A stretch of DNA of 48,589 nucleotides, from positions 1 to 48,589 of the forward strand of contig NZ_BOOJ01000017.1 in assembly GCF_016863175.1 (NCBI RefSeq), given 5' to 3'. The translations under genes were made by a program, and so were the position numbers. Source of the stretch: Paraplanobispora siamensis. Lineage in GTDB: Bacteria; Actinomycetota; Actinomycetes; Streptosporangiales; Streptosporangiaceae. The notes beneath the pieces were generated by a model, which was given only the letters and a program-made list of their open reading frames with translations, was not told the origin of the DNA and ran no database searches. Within the stretch, counting starts at the first letter, position 1. Each line of letters starts with the position of its first letter. This document shows, piece by piece, positions 1-8,233 of the stretch.

Positions 1-266
1 CGGGCCGCCGCCACGTCGACGTGCTCGTAGCCGTGGCTGGTGCACTGGATCAGTTCCAGGTCCCGCGCGGCCTCGACGTGCGCGGCGGTGACCGGGGCGA
101 TGGCGGTGAGGATGACGTGGGCCTCGCTCAGCGCCCGGGGGTCCTCGTCGGTGGACTCCACCACGGTGACCCGGGCGGACTGGGGGAAGACGGCGCTGAG
201 CGCGGCACCGGTCCGCCGGCCGCCGACGTGGGGGGCGATCACGGCGAGGACGTTCTTGCGGGACAT
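1..266 (-). CDS. D-2-hydroxyacid dehydrogenase family protein, N-terminal part (cut by window edge)
   Basis: The first 88 residues of a minus-strand protein are present and the rest lies beyond base 1. The ATG at 266-264 is preceded by an AGGAAG ribosome site. The visible part starts MSRKNVLAVIAPHVGG and ends with LELIQCTSHGYEHVDVAAA. That last segment matches the 'leaI...g.dhvDv.aA' element closing the first substrate-domain half in NAD-dependent D-2-hydroxyacid dehydrogenases (phosphoglycerate or glyoxylate reductase type). The NAD-binding domain and the catalytic Arg/Glu/His lie outside the window, so the substrate cannot be told. It is transcribed away from the FAD dehydrogenase at 565. 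Confidence 0.75.
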   Translation of the reverse strand, partial: MSRKNVLAVIAPHVGGRRTGAALSAVFPQSARVTVVESTDEDPRALSEAHVILTAIAPVTAAHVEAARDLELIQCTSHGYEHVDVAAA

Positions 267-564
267 CGGGCTTCCTGGTGGTCGGCGGCGGATGCGGGCG
301 GGGCGATCCGGCGGCGCCGGCCGTGACGCCTCGCGGTCCTCCGCGGGGCCCGGTGGTCCTCCGCGGGCCGGAGCCTCGCCGGGATCATCGCAGCGGGGCC
401 CGCCCGGCGTCCACGACCCCCCTCGGGATTGCTCACCGGATGACAAGAACGCTGCACAGTCGCGACGAGTCCGATTGACCGCGGCGGGCGGCGGTGACCA
501 CCCTGGCGGCAGGTGCGGGTGTCGCATCCGGCGCGGGTACGGATCACGGGTGAGGATGGGGAAC
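267..564. other. Divergent intergenic region
   Basis: About 300 bases between two outward-facing genes, so it should carry both promoters. I see GC-rich sequence with no convincing ORF, no clear -35/-10 pair and no strong inverted repeat. Confidence 0.5.
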
Positions 565-2214
565 ATGGACGCGGACGTCATCGTGGTCGGCGCCGGCCTG
601 GCCGGTCTGGTGGCCACCGCCGAGCTCGCCGACGCGGGCCGCCGGGTGATCCTGCTGGACCAGGAGCCCGAGGCGTCGCTGGGCGGGCAGGCGTTCTGGT
701 CCTTCGGCGGGCTGTTCCTGGTGGACTCGCCCGAACAGCGGCGGATGGGCATCCGCGACTCACTGGAGCTGGCCCACCAGGACTGGATGGGGACCGCCGG
801 CTTCGACCGCCCCGAGGACGCCTGGCCGCGCCGGTGGGCCGAGGCCTACCTCCACTTCGCCGCCGGGGAGAAGCGGGCCTGGCTGTACGGCATGGGCGTG
901 CGGTTCTTCCCCGTCGTGGGCTGGGCCGAGCGCGGCGGCTACACCGCCAACGGGCACGGCAACTCCGTGCCGCGCTTCCACATCACCTGGGGCACCGGCC
1001 CGGGACTGGTGGAGCCGTTCGCCCGGCGGGTGCGTGCGGCGGCCGGGCGCGGGCTGGTCTCGCTGCGCTTCCGCCACCAGGTCGACGACATCATCGTCTC
1101 CGACGGCGCGGTGCAGGGCGTGCGCGGCACGATCCTGGAGCCCAGCGACGCCGAGCGCGGACGGCCCAGCTCCCGGGTCGCGGCCGGGGACTTCGAGCTC
1201 CGCGCGCAGGCGGTGATCGTGACCTCCGGCGGGATCGGCGGCAACCACGACCTGGTCCGGGCGAACTGGCCCGCCCGCCTCGGCGAGCCGCCCCGGCACA
1301 TGCTGTCGGGGGTGCCCGCGCACGTCGACGGCCGGATGCTGGCGATCACCGAGAAGGCCGGCGGGTCCGTGATCAACCGCGACCGGATGTGGCACTACAC
1401 CGAGGGCATCACCAACTGGAACCCGATCTGGGACAACCACGGCATCCGCATCCTGCCCGGTCCCTCCTCGCTGTGGCTGGACGCGCGGGGCAACCGCCTG
1501 CCCGTGCCGCTCTTCCCCGGCTTCGACACCCTGGGGACGCTCAAGCACATCATGTCCACCGGGTACGAGCACACCTGGTTCGTGCTCACCCAGAAGATCA
1601 TCGAGAAGGAGTTCGCGCTCTCCGGCTCCGAGCAGAACCCCGACCTGACCGGCAGGGACGTCCGCCAGGTCCTGCAGCGGGTACGGCCCGGCGCCCCCGG
1701 CCCGGTGGAGGCCTTCAAGCGCCACGGGGCCGACTTCGTGGTGGCCCCGAGGCTGCGCGACCTGGTGGCGAAGATGAACGAGGTCACCGGCGAGGACCTG
1801 CTGGACTTCGACGTCGTGGCACGCGAGGTCGTGGGCCGCGACCGGGAGATGGCCAACCCCTTCACCAAGGACCTGCAGATCGCGGCGTTGCGCAGCGCCC
1901 GGGCCTACCGGGGCGACCGGCTGATCCGCACCGCCGTACCGCACCGGCTGCTCGACCCGAAGGCCGGGCCGCTGATCGCGGTGCGCCTGCACATCCTGAC
2001 CCGCAAGACCCTGGGCGGGCTGCACACCGACCTGTCCTCGCGGGTGCTGGACGCCTCCGGTGCCCCGCTGCCGGGCCTGTACGCCGCCGGGGAGGTGGCG
2101 GGCTTCGGCGGGGGAGGCGTGCACGGCTACCGGTCGCTGGAGGGAACCTTCCTGGGCGGCTGCCTGTTCTCCGGCCGCGCGGCGGGCCGGGCCGCGGCCG
2201 AGGCGACCGCCTGA
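565..2214 (+). CDS. FAD-binding dehydrogenase (3-ketosteroid dehydrogenase/fumarate reductase-like flavoprotein)
   Basis: A 549-residue flavoprotein. The N-terminal Rossmann motif VIVVGAGLAGLVATAELA, with the acidic end of strand 2 at LLDQE, binds the ADP part of FAD. The C-terminal segment GLYAAGEVAGFGGGGVHGYR is the usual second FAD-contact motif of the succinate dehydrogenase/fumarate reductase/KstD superfamily. The length and the GGQAFWSFGGLFLVDSPEQ segment fit the 'putative FAD-binding dehydrogenase' subfamily (PRK12834 type), whose substrate is not established. I chose the ATG at 565 because GAGG lies 9 bases upstream; an in-frame ATG at 556 would leave that site too close. No partner gene follows, and the next gene is convergent with only 36 bases between. 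Confidence 0.85.
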   Translation: MDADVIVVGAGLAGLVATAELADAGRRVILLDQEPEASLGGQAFWSFGGLFLVDSPEQRRMGIRDSLELAHQDWMGTAGFDRPEDAWPRRWAEAYLHFAAGEKRAWLYGMGVRFFPVVGWAERGGYTANGHGNSVPRFHITWGTGPGLVEPFARRVRAAAGRGLVSLRFRHQVDDIIVSDGAVQGVRGTILEPSDAERGRPSSRVAAGDFELRAQAVIVTSGGIGGNHDLVRANWPARLGEPPRHMLSGVPAHVDGRMLAITEKAGGSVINRDRMWHYTEGITNWNPIWDNHGIRILPGPSSLWLDARGNRLPVPLFPGFDTLGTLKHIMSTGYEHTWFVLTQKIIEKEFALSGSEQNPDLTGRDVRQVLQRVRPGAPGPVEAFKRHGADFVVAPRLRDLVAKMNEVTGEDLLDFDVVAREVVGRDREMANPFTKDLQIAALRSARAYRGDRLIRTAVPHRLLDPKAGPLIAVRLHILTRKTLGGLHTDLSSRVLDASGAPLPGLYAAGEVAGFGGGGVHGYRSLEGTFLGGCLFSGRAAGRAAAEATA

Positions 2215-2250
2215 TCCTCCCAGACGTTCCGGAAGGCCGGGCGGGCCGTG

Positions 2251-2913
2251 TCAGAGGACCGCGAGGTTCCCGACGGTCCGGTGGACCGGGACTCCCGGGA
2301 CGGGGACGGCGCCGGTGCGGTTGACCCAGCAGAAGCGCACCCCGGCCTCCTGCGCGCAGCCGCCGTCCCCCACCGGGGAGTCGCCGACCATCAGGGCGTC
2401 GTCGGGTTTGGCCTCCAGCAGCGACAGGGTGTGGTGCAGCAGCGCCCCGTCGGGCTTGCGCAGGCCCACCTCCGGGGCGATCACCACGTGCTCGAAGAAC
2501 CTCTCGATGCGCGTACGGCGGAGCTTGGCCCGCTGGACCCGGGCGATGCCGTCGGTCACCAGCGCCAGCCGGGAGCGGCGCGCCAGCCGCCGCAGCGCCT
2601 CGCGCGCCTCGGGGAAGAGCACCGCGTTGCGGCCGAGGGCCTCCTCGAAGGCCGCCGCCACCCGGGGGCCCGCGCCCAGCCGGGCCCAGCGCTCCAGCCG
2701 CAGCTCGGCCAGGCCGATCCGGCGCTCGCGGTAGTCGGCCCACAGCGGCTCGTTGGCCGCGTGGAAGTCGCGCAGGAACGCGCTCAGGCCGGTGCGGAAG
2801 AAGCGCCGGTGGGTCTCACGAAGCGCGCCGTTCTCGGTCCGGGCGTAGTCGACCACGGTCCCGTCCAGATCGACCAGCAGGACCCGGTAGCGACTCTCCC
2901 TCGCCGAGCTCAT
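2251..2913 (-). CDS. HAD-family hydrolase, YjjG-like (pyrimidine nucleotidase type)
   Basis: A 220-residue haloacid-dehalogenase-superfamily phosphatase. Motif I is LLVDLDGT near residue 14 (Asp nucleophile and second Asp), motif II LVTDG, motif III the Lys in GLRKPDG and motif IV MVGDSPVGD, so all catalytic residues are present. The helical cap between motifs I and II and the overall length resemble YjjG/YfnB. In E. coli, YjjG dephosphorylates dUMP, dTMP and non-canonical pyrimidine nucleotides. The ATG at 2913 has GGAG four bases upstream. The first 98 bases overlap the 3' end of the thymidylate-synthase-like gene in another frame, so the two are almost certainly co-transcribed. A pyrimidine-nucleotide substrate is inference from that context. 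Confidence 0.8.
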   Translation of the reverse strand: MSSARESRYRVLLVDLDGTVVDYARTENGALRETHRRFFRTGLSAFLRDFHAANEPLWADYRERRIGLAELRLERWARLGAGPRVAAAFEEALGRNAVLFPEAREALRRLARRSRLALVTDGIARVQRAKLRRTRIERFFEHVVIAPEVGLRKPDGALLHHTLSLLEAKPDDALMVGDSPVGDGGCAQEAGVRFCWVNRTGAVPVPGVPVHRTVGNLAVL

Positions 2914-3535
2914 CGCGCTCCGACAGCCGGAGGATCTCCTCGACCGTCGCCACATCCGCCGTGTAGATGTGCGGGACGTCGACGAAGACCCTCATTGACC
3001 CACAGCCCACCCTGAGATCCTCCGCGACCTCGCTCTGGATACTACGCAGAGGCACGTAGTTGAGATAGCAGGTGAAGGCGTTCTGCGAGCGGAATGTCGC
3101 GGTCATCGTCAGCCGCTCCTCACGGAGCCGGAAGGCGAGGGCGGTCAGGCACGGCACCGCGTCGGGCCGCTCGCCGGGCACGGTCAGCGAGATCCAGCCG
3201 CTCTTGCTGTACGGCTTGGCGCGCAGCATGTCGGTGACCCAGCGCAGCTGGTCCACGCCGAGCAGCTGGCGCAGCCGGCCGCCGTAGCTGTACTTGAACG
3301 GCGGGACGACCGCCGGCTCGCTGAACTTGCTGGCGTACAGAGGGATCTTGACGCTGTCGGCGTGGGCCGCCAGGACCGGGTCGTCCCAGCCCAGTTCGGC
3401 GATCTCGAACAGCACCGCGGGGGCCTCGATGATCGGACCCCGGTCGTCGTCGGCCGGTCGGCCGTTGTTCCTCACATGATTCATCAGCCAAATCCAGGTC
3501 TCCCCACAGGACGTGAATCGGAGGAGGTCTGCCAT
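2816..3535 (-). CDS. Thymidylate-synthase-like protein (divergent ThyA fold)
   Basis: A 239-residue protein with recognisable thymidylate synthase landmarks in the C-terminal half. Cys129 in AVPCLTA aligns with the catalytic Cys of the PPCH motif, although the following His is Leu. FRSQNAF aligns with the phosphate-binding YQRS.D segment, with Asn where Asp is usual. YLNYVPLRS corresponds to the PFNIASYALL helix and keeps the Asn that contacts uracil. VPHIYTAD matches THLYSNH. The protein is shorter than ThyA (about 264) and has its own conserved-looking N-terminus (WLMNHVRNNGRP). The start overlaps the membrane gene's stop (TGATG), with GGAG five bases upstream, so translation is coupled. 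The last 30 residues are Arg/Gly rich and overlap the HAD start. It probably acts on a pyrimidine nucleotide, but reaction and acceptor are unknown. Confidence 0.72.
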   Translation of the reverse strand: MADLLRFTSCGETWIWLMNHVRNNGRPADDDRGPIIEAPAVLFEIAELGWDDPVLAAHADSVKIPLYASKFSEPAVVPPFKYSYGGRLRQLLGVDQLRWVTDMLRAKPYSKSGWISLTVPGERPDAVPCLTALAFRLREERLTMTATFRSQNAFTCYLNYVPLRSIQSEVAEDLRVGCGSMRVFVDVPHIYTADVATVEEILRLSERDELGEGESLPGPAGRSGRDRGRLRPDRERRAS

Positions 3536-4239
3536 CAAGTCTCCACGTTCGGGAAATGGAAGGGGTTCTTGGGAAGCCGGCGCTGGCGCGAGACGTTGGC
3601 CCGCACGTAGTAGACGGAGTAGTGGATCGCCGAGAGCAGGCCGATGAGCACCACGAGCACCGCCGGATCGGGACTGGCGCCCAGCAGGCCGAGGACGCCG
3701 ACCGCGATGTAGGAGCTGTTGACGAGGGACAGCATCATCACGTTGATCCCCGGCCAGGCGAGCGGCGCGTAGGTCTCCGGATAGCGCGGGTCCACCGGCA
3801 GGTTCGGGGACCAGCTCAGGGCGGAGAAGTGGTCCTTGAGCTGGACCACGTAGAGCAGCCGGAAGTTGTTGAGCGCGCGTGCGGTGCGCATGTGCGCGTT
3901 CACCGCCTCGATCAGCCGCAGGAACGGCAGCACGCTCAGCAGGCCGAAGCCGAGGACCGTCGCGAACAGGTAGCGCGGGGCGTCGTCCCACGAGGTGAGG
4001 GAGACGGGATTGATCACCTTCGCGCTGGCGAGGGCGATCGCGGCGACGAAGGGCGCGCCGAGCATCGTCATGGACAGCCGCGTCATCTTGATGCGCTCGT
4101 CTTTGGCGGCCAGATAGACGTGGTAGGTCCCGACGAAGTCGATGGCCACCAGTTGCAGGAATTCCTTGGGGTCCACGGGCAGGTTGTCGAGTCTCTCGGG
4201 CAGCGACTCCGCGGTCATGCGCGGCAACATTTTCTTCAT
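3535..4239 (-). CDS. Four-helix membrane protein of unknown function (SLATT-like layout), operon leader
   Basis: A 234-residue protein with four predicted transmembrane stretches: two close together near residues 55-105 (MTMLGAPFVAAIALASAKVI and LFATVLGFGLLSVLPFLRLI) and two near the C-terminus (INVMMLSLVNSSYIAVGVLG and VLVVLIGLLSAIHYSVYYV). A charged helix (NAHMRTARALNN) lies between the pairs and the C-terminus is basic. I chose the ATG at 4239, with GAGG nine bases upstream; an upstream GTG at 4293 in the same frame has a weaker site. AT-rich sequence at 4320-4345 may hold the promoter. The stop overlaps the next start (TGATG). The paired-helix layout recalls SLATT-type membrane effectors of nucleotide-based conflict systems, but that resemblance is impressionistic. 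Confidence 0.7.
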   Translation of the reverse strand: MKKMLPRMTAESLPERLDNLPVDPKEFLQLVAIDFVGTYHVYLAAKDERIKMTRLSMTMLGAPFVAAIALASAKVINPVSLTSWDDAPRYLFATVLGFGLLSVLPFLRLIEAVNAHMRTARALNNFRLLYVVQLKDHFSALSWSPNLPVDPRYPETYAPLAWPGINVMMLSLVNSSYIAVGVLGLLGASPDPAVLVVLIGLLSAIHYSVYYVRANVSRQRRLPKNPFHFPNVET

Positions 4240-4440
4240 CCGGCCCAACCTCGTGGGTTGTGAACTTTTTCCAGTAAGGAAATTTTGACTCACTTGTCAG
4301 CTCTGCGCGCAGGTTTCGTGGACTTATCTTAAATAACTTTGCCAAGGTCAGGGGCGTCGTCGGCGAGGCGGGGCCAAGAATGAGAAACCTTCACGGACGG
4401 AGAAGATCGTGCCGCTCTTCCGGAACGCGGCCTTACGGCC

Positions 4441-5025
4441 TCAGAAACGCCCGGAACGGGCCGCGCGGCGGTGGAGCATCCACAGTTTGAGTTTGGCGGC
4501 GGCCAGGAAGCTCCACAGGGCCAGCCAGAGCAGCAGGGCCGCCCACCGGCCGACGTCGCGGGCCGCGTCCCCCTGGGAGACGGTGGCGAACGCGCTGACC
4601 AGCACGGCGGCGAAGGCGCCCGCGGGCAGATAGAACGCGAGTTTGACCGCCGTCCAGGCCGTCGGGCGCGGGCCGTAGAGCCGTTCGAGCCGGTCCTCCG
4701 GGGTCTCCGGCCGCACCCGGTGGCGTTCGGCCCGGCCCGGCTCCCCGGATCCGGCCGCGGAGGCCCCCGCCCGGGACATGGGCTCCGGAGGCGCCGCCTC
4801 CGGAGCCCGCCCGGCCCGCTCCCGGTCGTAGCGGGATCTCCGCTCCGGATCCGACAGCAGGCCGTACGCGTCGGCTATCTCGGTGAAGAGCGCCTGGCCC
4901 TGGGGGTTCTTGTCCGGGTGGTAACGGCGGGCCAGGCGCCGGTAGGCATGCTTCAGCTCCTCGGGCGTGACATCGGGCCGGACGCCGAGCACCTGGTACG
5001 GATCTTTCCCTTGGAGATCGTTCAT
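4441..5025 (-). CDS. Membrane-anchored J-domain (DnaJ-like) protein
   Basis: A 194-residue protein. Residues 8-68 form a J domain: DPYQVLGVRPDVTPEELKHA, the YHPDKN loop containing the invariant HPD tripeptide, and FTEIADAYGLLSDPERRSRYD. No Gly/Phe or zinc-finger regions follow, so this is a type III J protein rather than DnaJ. After an Ala/Pro/Glu-rich linker there are two hydrophobic segments, LAFYLPAGAFAAVLVSAFA and WAALLLWLALWSFLAAA, so the J domain should sit on the cytoplasmic face and recruit DnaK to the membrane. The gene stands alone with about 120 bases upstream. Confidence 0.85.
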   Translation of the reverse strand: MNDLQGKDPYQVLGVRPDVTPEELKHAYRRLARRYHPDKNPQGQALFTEIADAYGLLSDPERRSRYDRERAGRAPEAAPPEPMSRAGASAAGSGEPGRAERHRVRPETPEDRLERLYGPRPTAWTAVKLAFYLPAGAFAAVLVSAFATVSQGDAARDVGRWAALLLWLALWSFLAAAKLKLWMLHRRAARSGRF

Positions 5026-5146
5026 GCTGGAGAACCCGTCCGCACGGGGATCTGGGGAAGATCCATTCTGGCACGCGGGCGGGTGGATGAACCGTCCGCG
5101 CGTGATGGTCCTCAGGACATGTTTTGTCCGGCCGTGAGAAGGCCCG

Positions 5147-6385
5147 TCACTCGCGTGACAGCGCCGGTCCGTCCACCTCCCCGCTCCGCCGCGTGCGCGC
5201 GTCGTGGGCCACCGCGAGGGCGACCAGGAGGTACGGCGCGCTGAGCACGGCGAAGACCGTGCCGTGCCCGGCGAACTCCGAGACGACGGCGTACAGGCCG
5301 TAGGCGAGGACCGTCGTCAGGTCCGTGCCCAGGTTGGCCAGCGAGGTCACCGTGGCCCGGCTCGGCCCGGTGATGCGCTCCTGCAGCCGCGCGTCGGCCA
5401 CCACGGTCAGCATCTGGAAGGCGCAGAACGCCGCGGCCACCAGGAAGAGGCCCTCCGGACGGCCGGAGAGGGCGCCGCCGCCCAGGATCAGGGCGGCCAG
5501 CGCGATGACCGCCGCCAGCGCCTTGGCGGTCAGGCGCCGCCCGGCCCCGGCCAGCAGGCCGCCGGCCGTCATGCCCGCCCAGACGAGCAGCACCCACACG
5601 GGCACGTCCCGGTCGGGGACGCCGGTCTCCTGCACGAGCAGGGCGACGTACTCCTCCAGGGCGCCCCAGACGGCCGCCACCGCGGGGACGAGCAGCAGCG
5701 CCCGCCGTACGGACCGGTCGCCGCGGGCCTCGGCGAGGCCGGAGCGCAGGATCGCGACGTACCCGCGCGGGTCGTCGTCCTCGTCCGGACCGTCCGCCGA
5801 GCGGTGCTCGGGCAGGGCCAGGGCGACGGCCGCGCACAGCAGGCAGGCGACCACGCTCGCCACGCCCAGCGCCGGGTAGCCGCCGAAGGCGAACACCGGC
5901 CCCGCCGCCGCGGTGGCCACCCCGACCGCGATCAGGCTGGCCGTCTCGGTGCGGCCCAGGATCCGCGCGTAGCGCCCGGCCGCGCCCAGGCGGTCGAGTT
6001 CCTCGTAGGCGAGCGCCTCGAACGCGCCCGAGACCAGCGACCCGCGCGCACCCCACAGGACGAACCCCAGGGCGAAGGCCCAGTAGGAGGGAGCGAAGGC
6101 CCACAGGGCGAACCCGGCCGCGCCCAGCAGCGGGGCGACCGCCAGCAGCAGCCGCCGCGAGACCGCGTCGGCCCACACGCCGGAGGGCACCTCCAGGACG
6201 ATCCCGGTGAGGGCCCAGAGGACGAACAGCGAGGAGATCTCGGAGACGGACAGGCCGGTGTCGGCGAACAGCAGCGCGTACACCGGATAGAGAAGGATGA
6301 GGTCGTCAAGGAAGACGTAGGCGTAGAGAGTGGCGGCCAGCCGCTTCGCACGCGCTCCGGGCGCACGTGAAGATGAAATGATCAT
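5147..6385 (-). CDS. MFS transporter
   Basis: A 412-residue major facilitator with about 12 hydrophobic segments. The loop after helix 2 reads GVWADAVSRRLLL, a version of the MFS loop 2-3 signature (G...D...RR). An acidic central loop (SADGPDEDDDPRG) separates the two halves. Substrate is unknown; the divergent type and lack of an adjacent regulator do not help. I chose the ATG at 6385 with GGAAAG five bases upstream. An in-frame ATG at 6448 would add 21 polar residues (PRTTRDASHPE) and cannot be excluded. It is monocistronic, with 120-140 bases of gap on each side. Confidence 0.85.
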   Translation of the reverse strand: MIISSSRAPGARAKRLAATLYAYVFLDDLILLYPVYALLFADTGLSVSEISSLFVLWALTGIVLEVPSGVWADAVSRRLLLAVAPLLGAAGFALWAFAPSYWAFALGFVLWGARGSLVSGAFEALAYEELDRLGAAGRYARILGRTETASLIAVGVATAAAGPVFAFGGYPALGVASVVACLLCAAVALALPEHRSADGPDEDDDPRGYVAILRSGLAEARGDRSVRRALLLVPAVAAVWGALEEYVALLVQETGVPDRDVPVWVLLVWAGMTAGGLLAGAGRRLTAKALAAVIALAALILGGGALSGRPEGLFLVAAAFCAFQMLTVVADARLQERITGPSRATVTSLANLGTDLTTVLAYGLYAVVSEFAGHGTVFAVLSAPYLLVALAVAHDARTRRSGEVDGPALSRE

Positions 6386-6544
6386 GAGGTCTTTCCGTGG
6401 GGACGATTCGGACTCCGGGTGGCTGGCATCCCGGGTGGTCCGCGGCATCGCGTCCCGCGTCGACCTCTAGAGGTTCATCAATGTCGCCATGTCATGCCCG
6501 TGATTCTACGCACCGGGCGCCCTCGTGGGACAGGGGTTATCGGG

Positions 6545-6583
6545 CCGCGGGGTGACGGGCCCCCGCCGGCCCTCACCCCGCGG
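6545..6583 (-). terminator. Hairpin after the sigma-factor operon
   Basis: CCGCGGGGTGA at 6545-6555 pairs perfectly with TCACCCCGCGG at 6573-6583. A further GACGGGCCC/GGGCCCGTC pair can extend or compete with it. It lies immediately after the stop of the minus-strand gene ending at 6589 and is the likely terminator. There is no T run, as is common in actinomycetes. Confidence 0.6.
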
Positions 6584-6588
6584 GCCCG

Positions 6589-7638
6589 TCATCCCCGGCG
6601 CTGCGCGTAGACGGCGACGGTCAGGGTGCCCGGGCGCCGCAGGTACTCGGTGATGATCGCGCGCAGGCGGACCCGGACCGTCACCCGTCCGGTGCCCTTG
6701 GGAGAGGGGAAGTACGTGTATCCGCCCACGCGTTCCTGGGGCCTGAGGCAGCTCCCCCGGAGTGTGCGGGCGCCGACGCCGACCTCCTTGACGACCCCGC
6801 CGGAGAGATCGCCCCCGCAGGAGGTCACGATCGCCAGCGGTCGCCCGGGGTTCGGGAAAGTGAGCGTCGCCTCCCTGGAGGCGGGCCAGGTGACGGTCCT
6901 GCTGTCGACCAGCTCGAACCGCTCGTCCCCCGTTCCGAACGTCATAGGCGGTTCCGGAGCGGGTGCGGAGGCTCTCATCGGGGTGTGGGGTGCCCATTCG
7001 TAGACGCCGAACCGCCACGCTCCCGGACGTAGCCGCCCCTTCGCCGATTCCGTACCTTCCATGACGTTCATCTTGATGACGAACGTCGCCCGGCGGGCAT
7101 CGGCGGGAAGGGGCATCACGTTCACCGGGCTCGCGACCCCGCACATGGGGACGGCGGAGATGCCGGGGAACATGGTGAAGGGCTTGGCCGTGCCCGGGAC
7201 TCGGACGGTGACGACCGGGAAGGGGTTCCCCGCCCGCGTCCCCGGGCAGTCCACCACGAGGGCCAAGGGCCTGCCGTGCAGCTCCACCTCGAACGTCACC
7301 GACCTCTCCCGGGGGAAGTCGATCTTCGCCGTGGCCGCCCTCCGGTAGACCGTTCCGTCGGACTGGGTGAACCGGGCCGGGAGCCGGGTGTCGCCGGGCG
7401 GCTCGTCCGGCAGGGGAGTGACGATCTGAACCTCGTCGCCGGGATCGTGCCGCAGCAGGAGGCCCCCCGAGACGGCGGCCGTGACGGCGAGGGCGACGGC
7501 CACGACCGCGGCGGTGACGCGGCGGCGCCGGGCGGCCCGGATGCGGGAGCGCAGGGACTCCCACGGGACGGGGTGCTCGCCCGCCGGGCGGCTGCGCTCC
7601 TCCAGCAGGTCGTGAAGGTCACTCCGGCTGATGGGCAT
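6589..7638 (-). CDS. Single-pass membrane protein, partner of the ECF sigma factor (putative anti-sigma function)
   Basis: A 349-residue protein with a short cytoplasmic N-terminus (SDLHDLLEERSRPAGEHPVP), a basic stretch (RIRAARRRRV), one transmembrane helix (TAAVVAVALAVTAAVSGGLL, about residues 42-62) and a large extracytoplasmic domain with Cys residues likely to pair outside the cell. It overlaps the sigma gene by 20 bases, so the two are coupled. In actinomycetes, SigE-family ECF factors are often followed by such a membrane protein. I do not see the zinc anti-sigma signature (HxxxCxxC), so the anti-sigma role is inference from position and topology. The outer domain is unrecognised and might sense the envelope. 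Confidence 0.65.
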   Translation of the reverse strand: MPISRSDLHDLLEERSRPAGEHPVPWESLRSRIRAARRRRVTAAVVAVALAVTAAVSGGLLLRHDPGDEVQIVTPLPDEPPGDTRLPARFTQSDGTVYRRAATAKIDFPRERSVTFEVELHGRPLALVVDCPGTRAGNPFPVVTVRVPGTAKPFTMFPGISAVPMCGVASPVNVMPLPADARRATFVIKMNVMEGTESAKGRLRPGAWRFGVYEWAPHTPMRASAPAPEPPMTFGTGDERFELVDSRTVTWPASREATLTFPNPGRPLAIVTSCGGDLSGGVVKEVGVGARTLRGSCLRPQERVGGYTYFPSPKGTGRVTVRVRLRAIITEYLRRPGTLTVAVYAQRRG

Positions 7639-8146
7639 GGGTCCTCCCCCTCCCGGTGGGCGTGGACGCGAACGAGTCGTCGATCCGCAGCCTGGCCAGC
7701 GCCTTGCTGGTCTGGCTCTTGACCGTCCCGACGCTGCAGCCCAGCGTCTCGGCGGTCTGGAGTTCGGTCATGTCCTCGAAGAACCGCAGGACCACCACGG
7801 CCCGCTGCCGGGCGGGCAACCGCCCGAGCGCCTGCCAGACGACCTCGCGCTCGTCGATCCGGCCGGTCGAGTCCTCCGTGCCTCCCCGGTCGGGAGGCGA
7901 TCCGGTGCTGATCTCTCTCTGCCGCCAGCGCCGCCGCCACCACGAGAGGTGGACGTTGACGATGATCTTCCGGACGTACGCCTCGGGTTCCTCTCCCACG
8001 CGGGACCAGGCCTGCCACACCTTCATCAGCGCCGTCTGCACCAGGTCCTCGGCCGCGGCCCAGTCGCGGGTGAGCAGGTAGGCGGTGCGGAGCAGCCGCT
8101 GCCAGTGCGCCGCGACGAACGCGTCGTACGCCGATCGATCCGCCAT
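7619..8146 (-). CDS. SigE-family (ECF) RNA polymerase sigma factor
   Basis: A 175-residue protein with two regions. Region 2 has FVAAHWQRLLRTAYLLTRDW and AEDLVQTALMKVWQAW, the DNA-melting and -10 helices. Region 4 has LPARQRAVVVLRFFEDMTEL and TAETLGCSVGTVKSQTSKAL, the helix-turn-helix that reads the -35. Region 1 and a full region 3 are absent, as in all ECF factors. The AYVRKIIVNVHLSWWRRR segment is typical of the actinobacterial SigE-M family. The ATG at 8146 is fixed by a strong GAGGAGGGG; an upstream in-frame ATG at 8173 has none. It is the first gene of a two-gene operon with the membrane protein. Target promoters are not evident here. Confidence 0.88.
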   Translation of the reverse strand: MADRSAYDAFVAAHWQRLLRTAYLLTRDWAAAEDLVQTALMKVWQAWSRVGEEPEAYVRKIIVNVHLSWWRRRWRQREISTGSPPDRGGTEDSTGRIDEREVVWQALGRLPARQRAVVVLRFFEDMTELQTAETLGCSVGTVKSQTSKALARLRIDDSFASTPTGRGRTHAHQPE

Positions 8147-8233
8147 CCACCCCTCCTCGACCCCGACGGCCACCCGTAGTACGCCTCCGATGCGCAGGAA
8201 GGTTGCCGGGAAGGGGGAAATCGGGGGACGGAC

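Noticed and set aside
760-2124. Long minus-strand ORF antisense to the FAD dehydrogenase
   Set aside because: Low-complexity shadow of a strongly supported gene; no domain or ribosome site.
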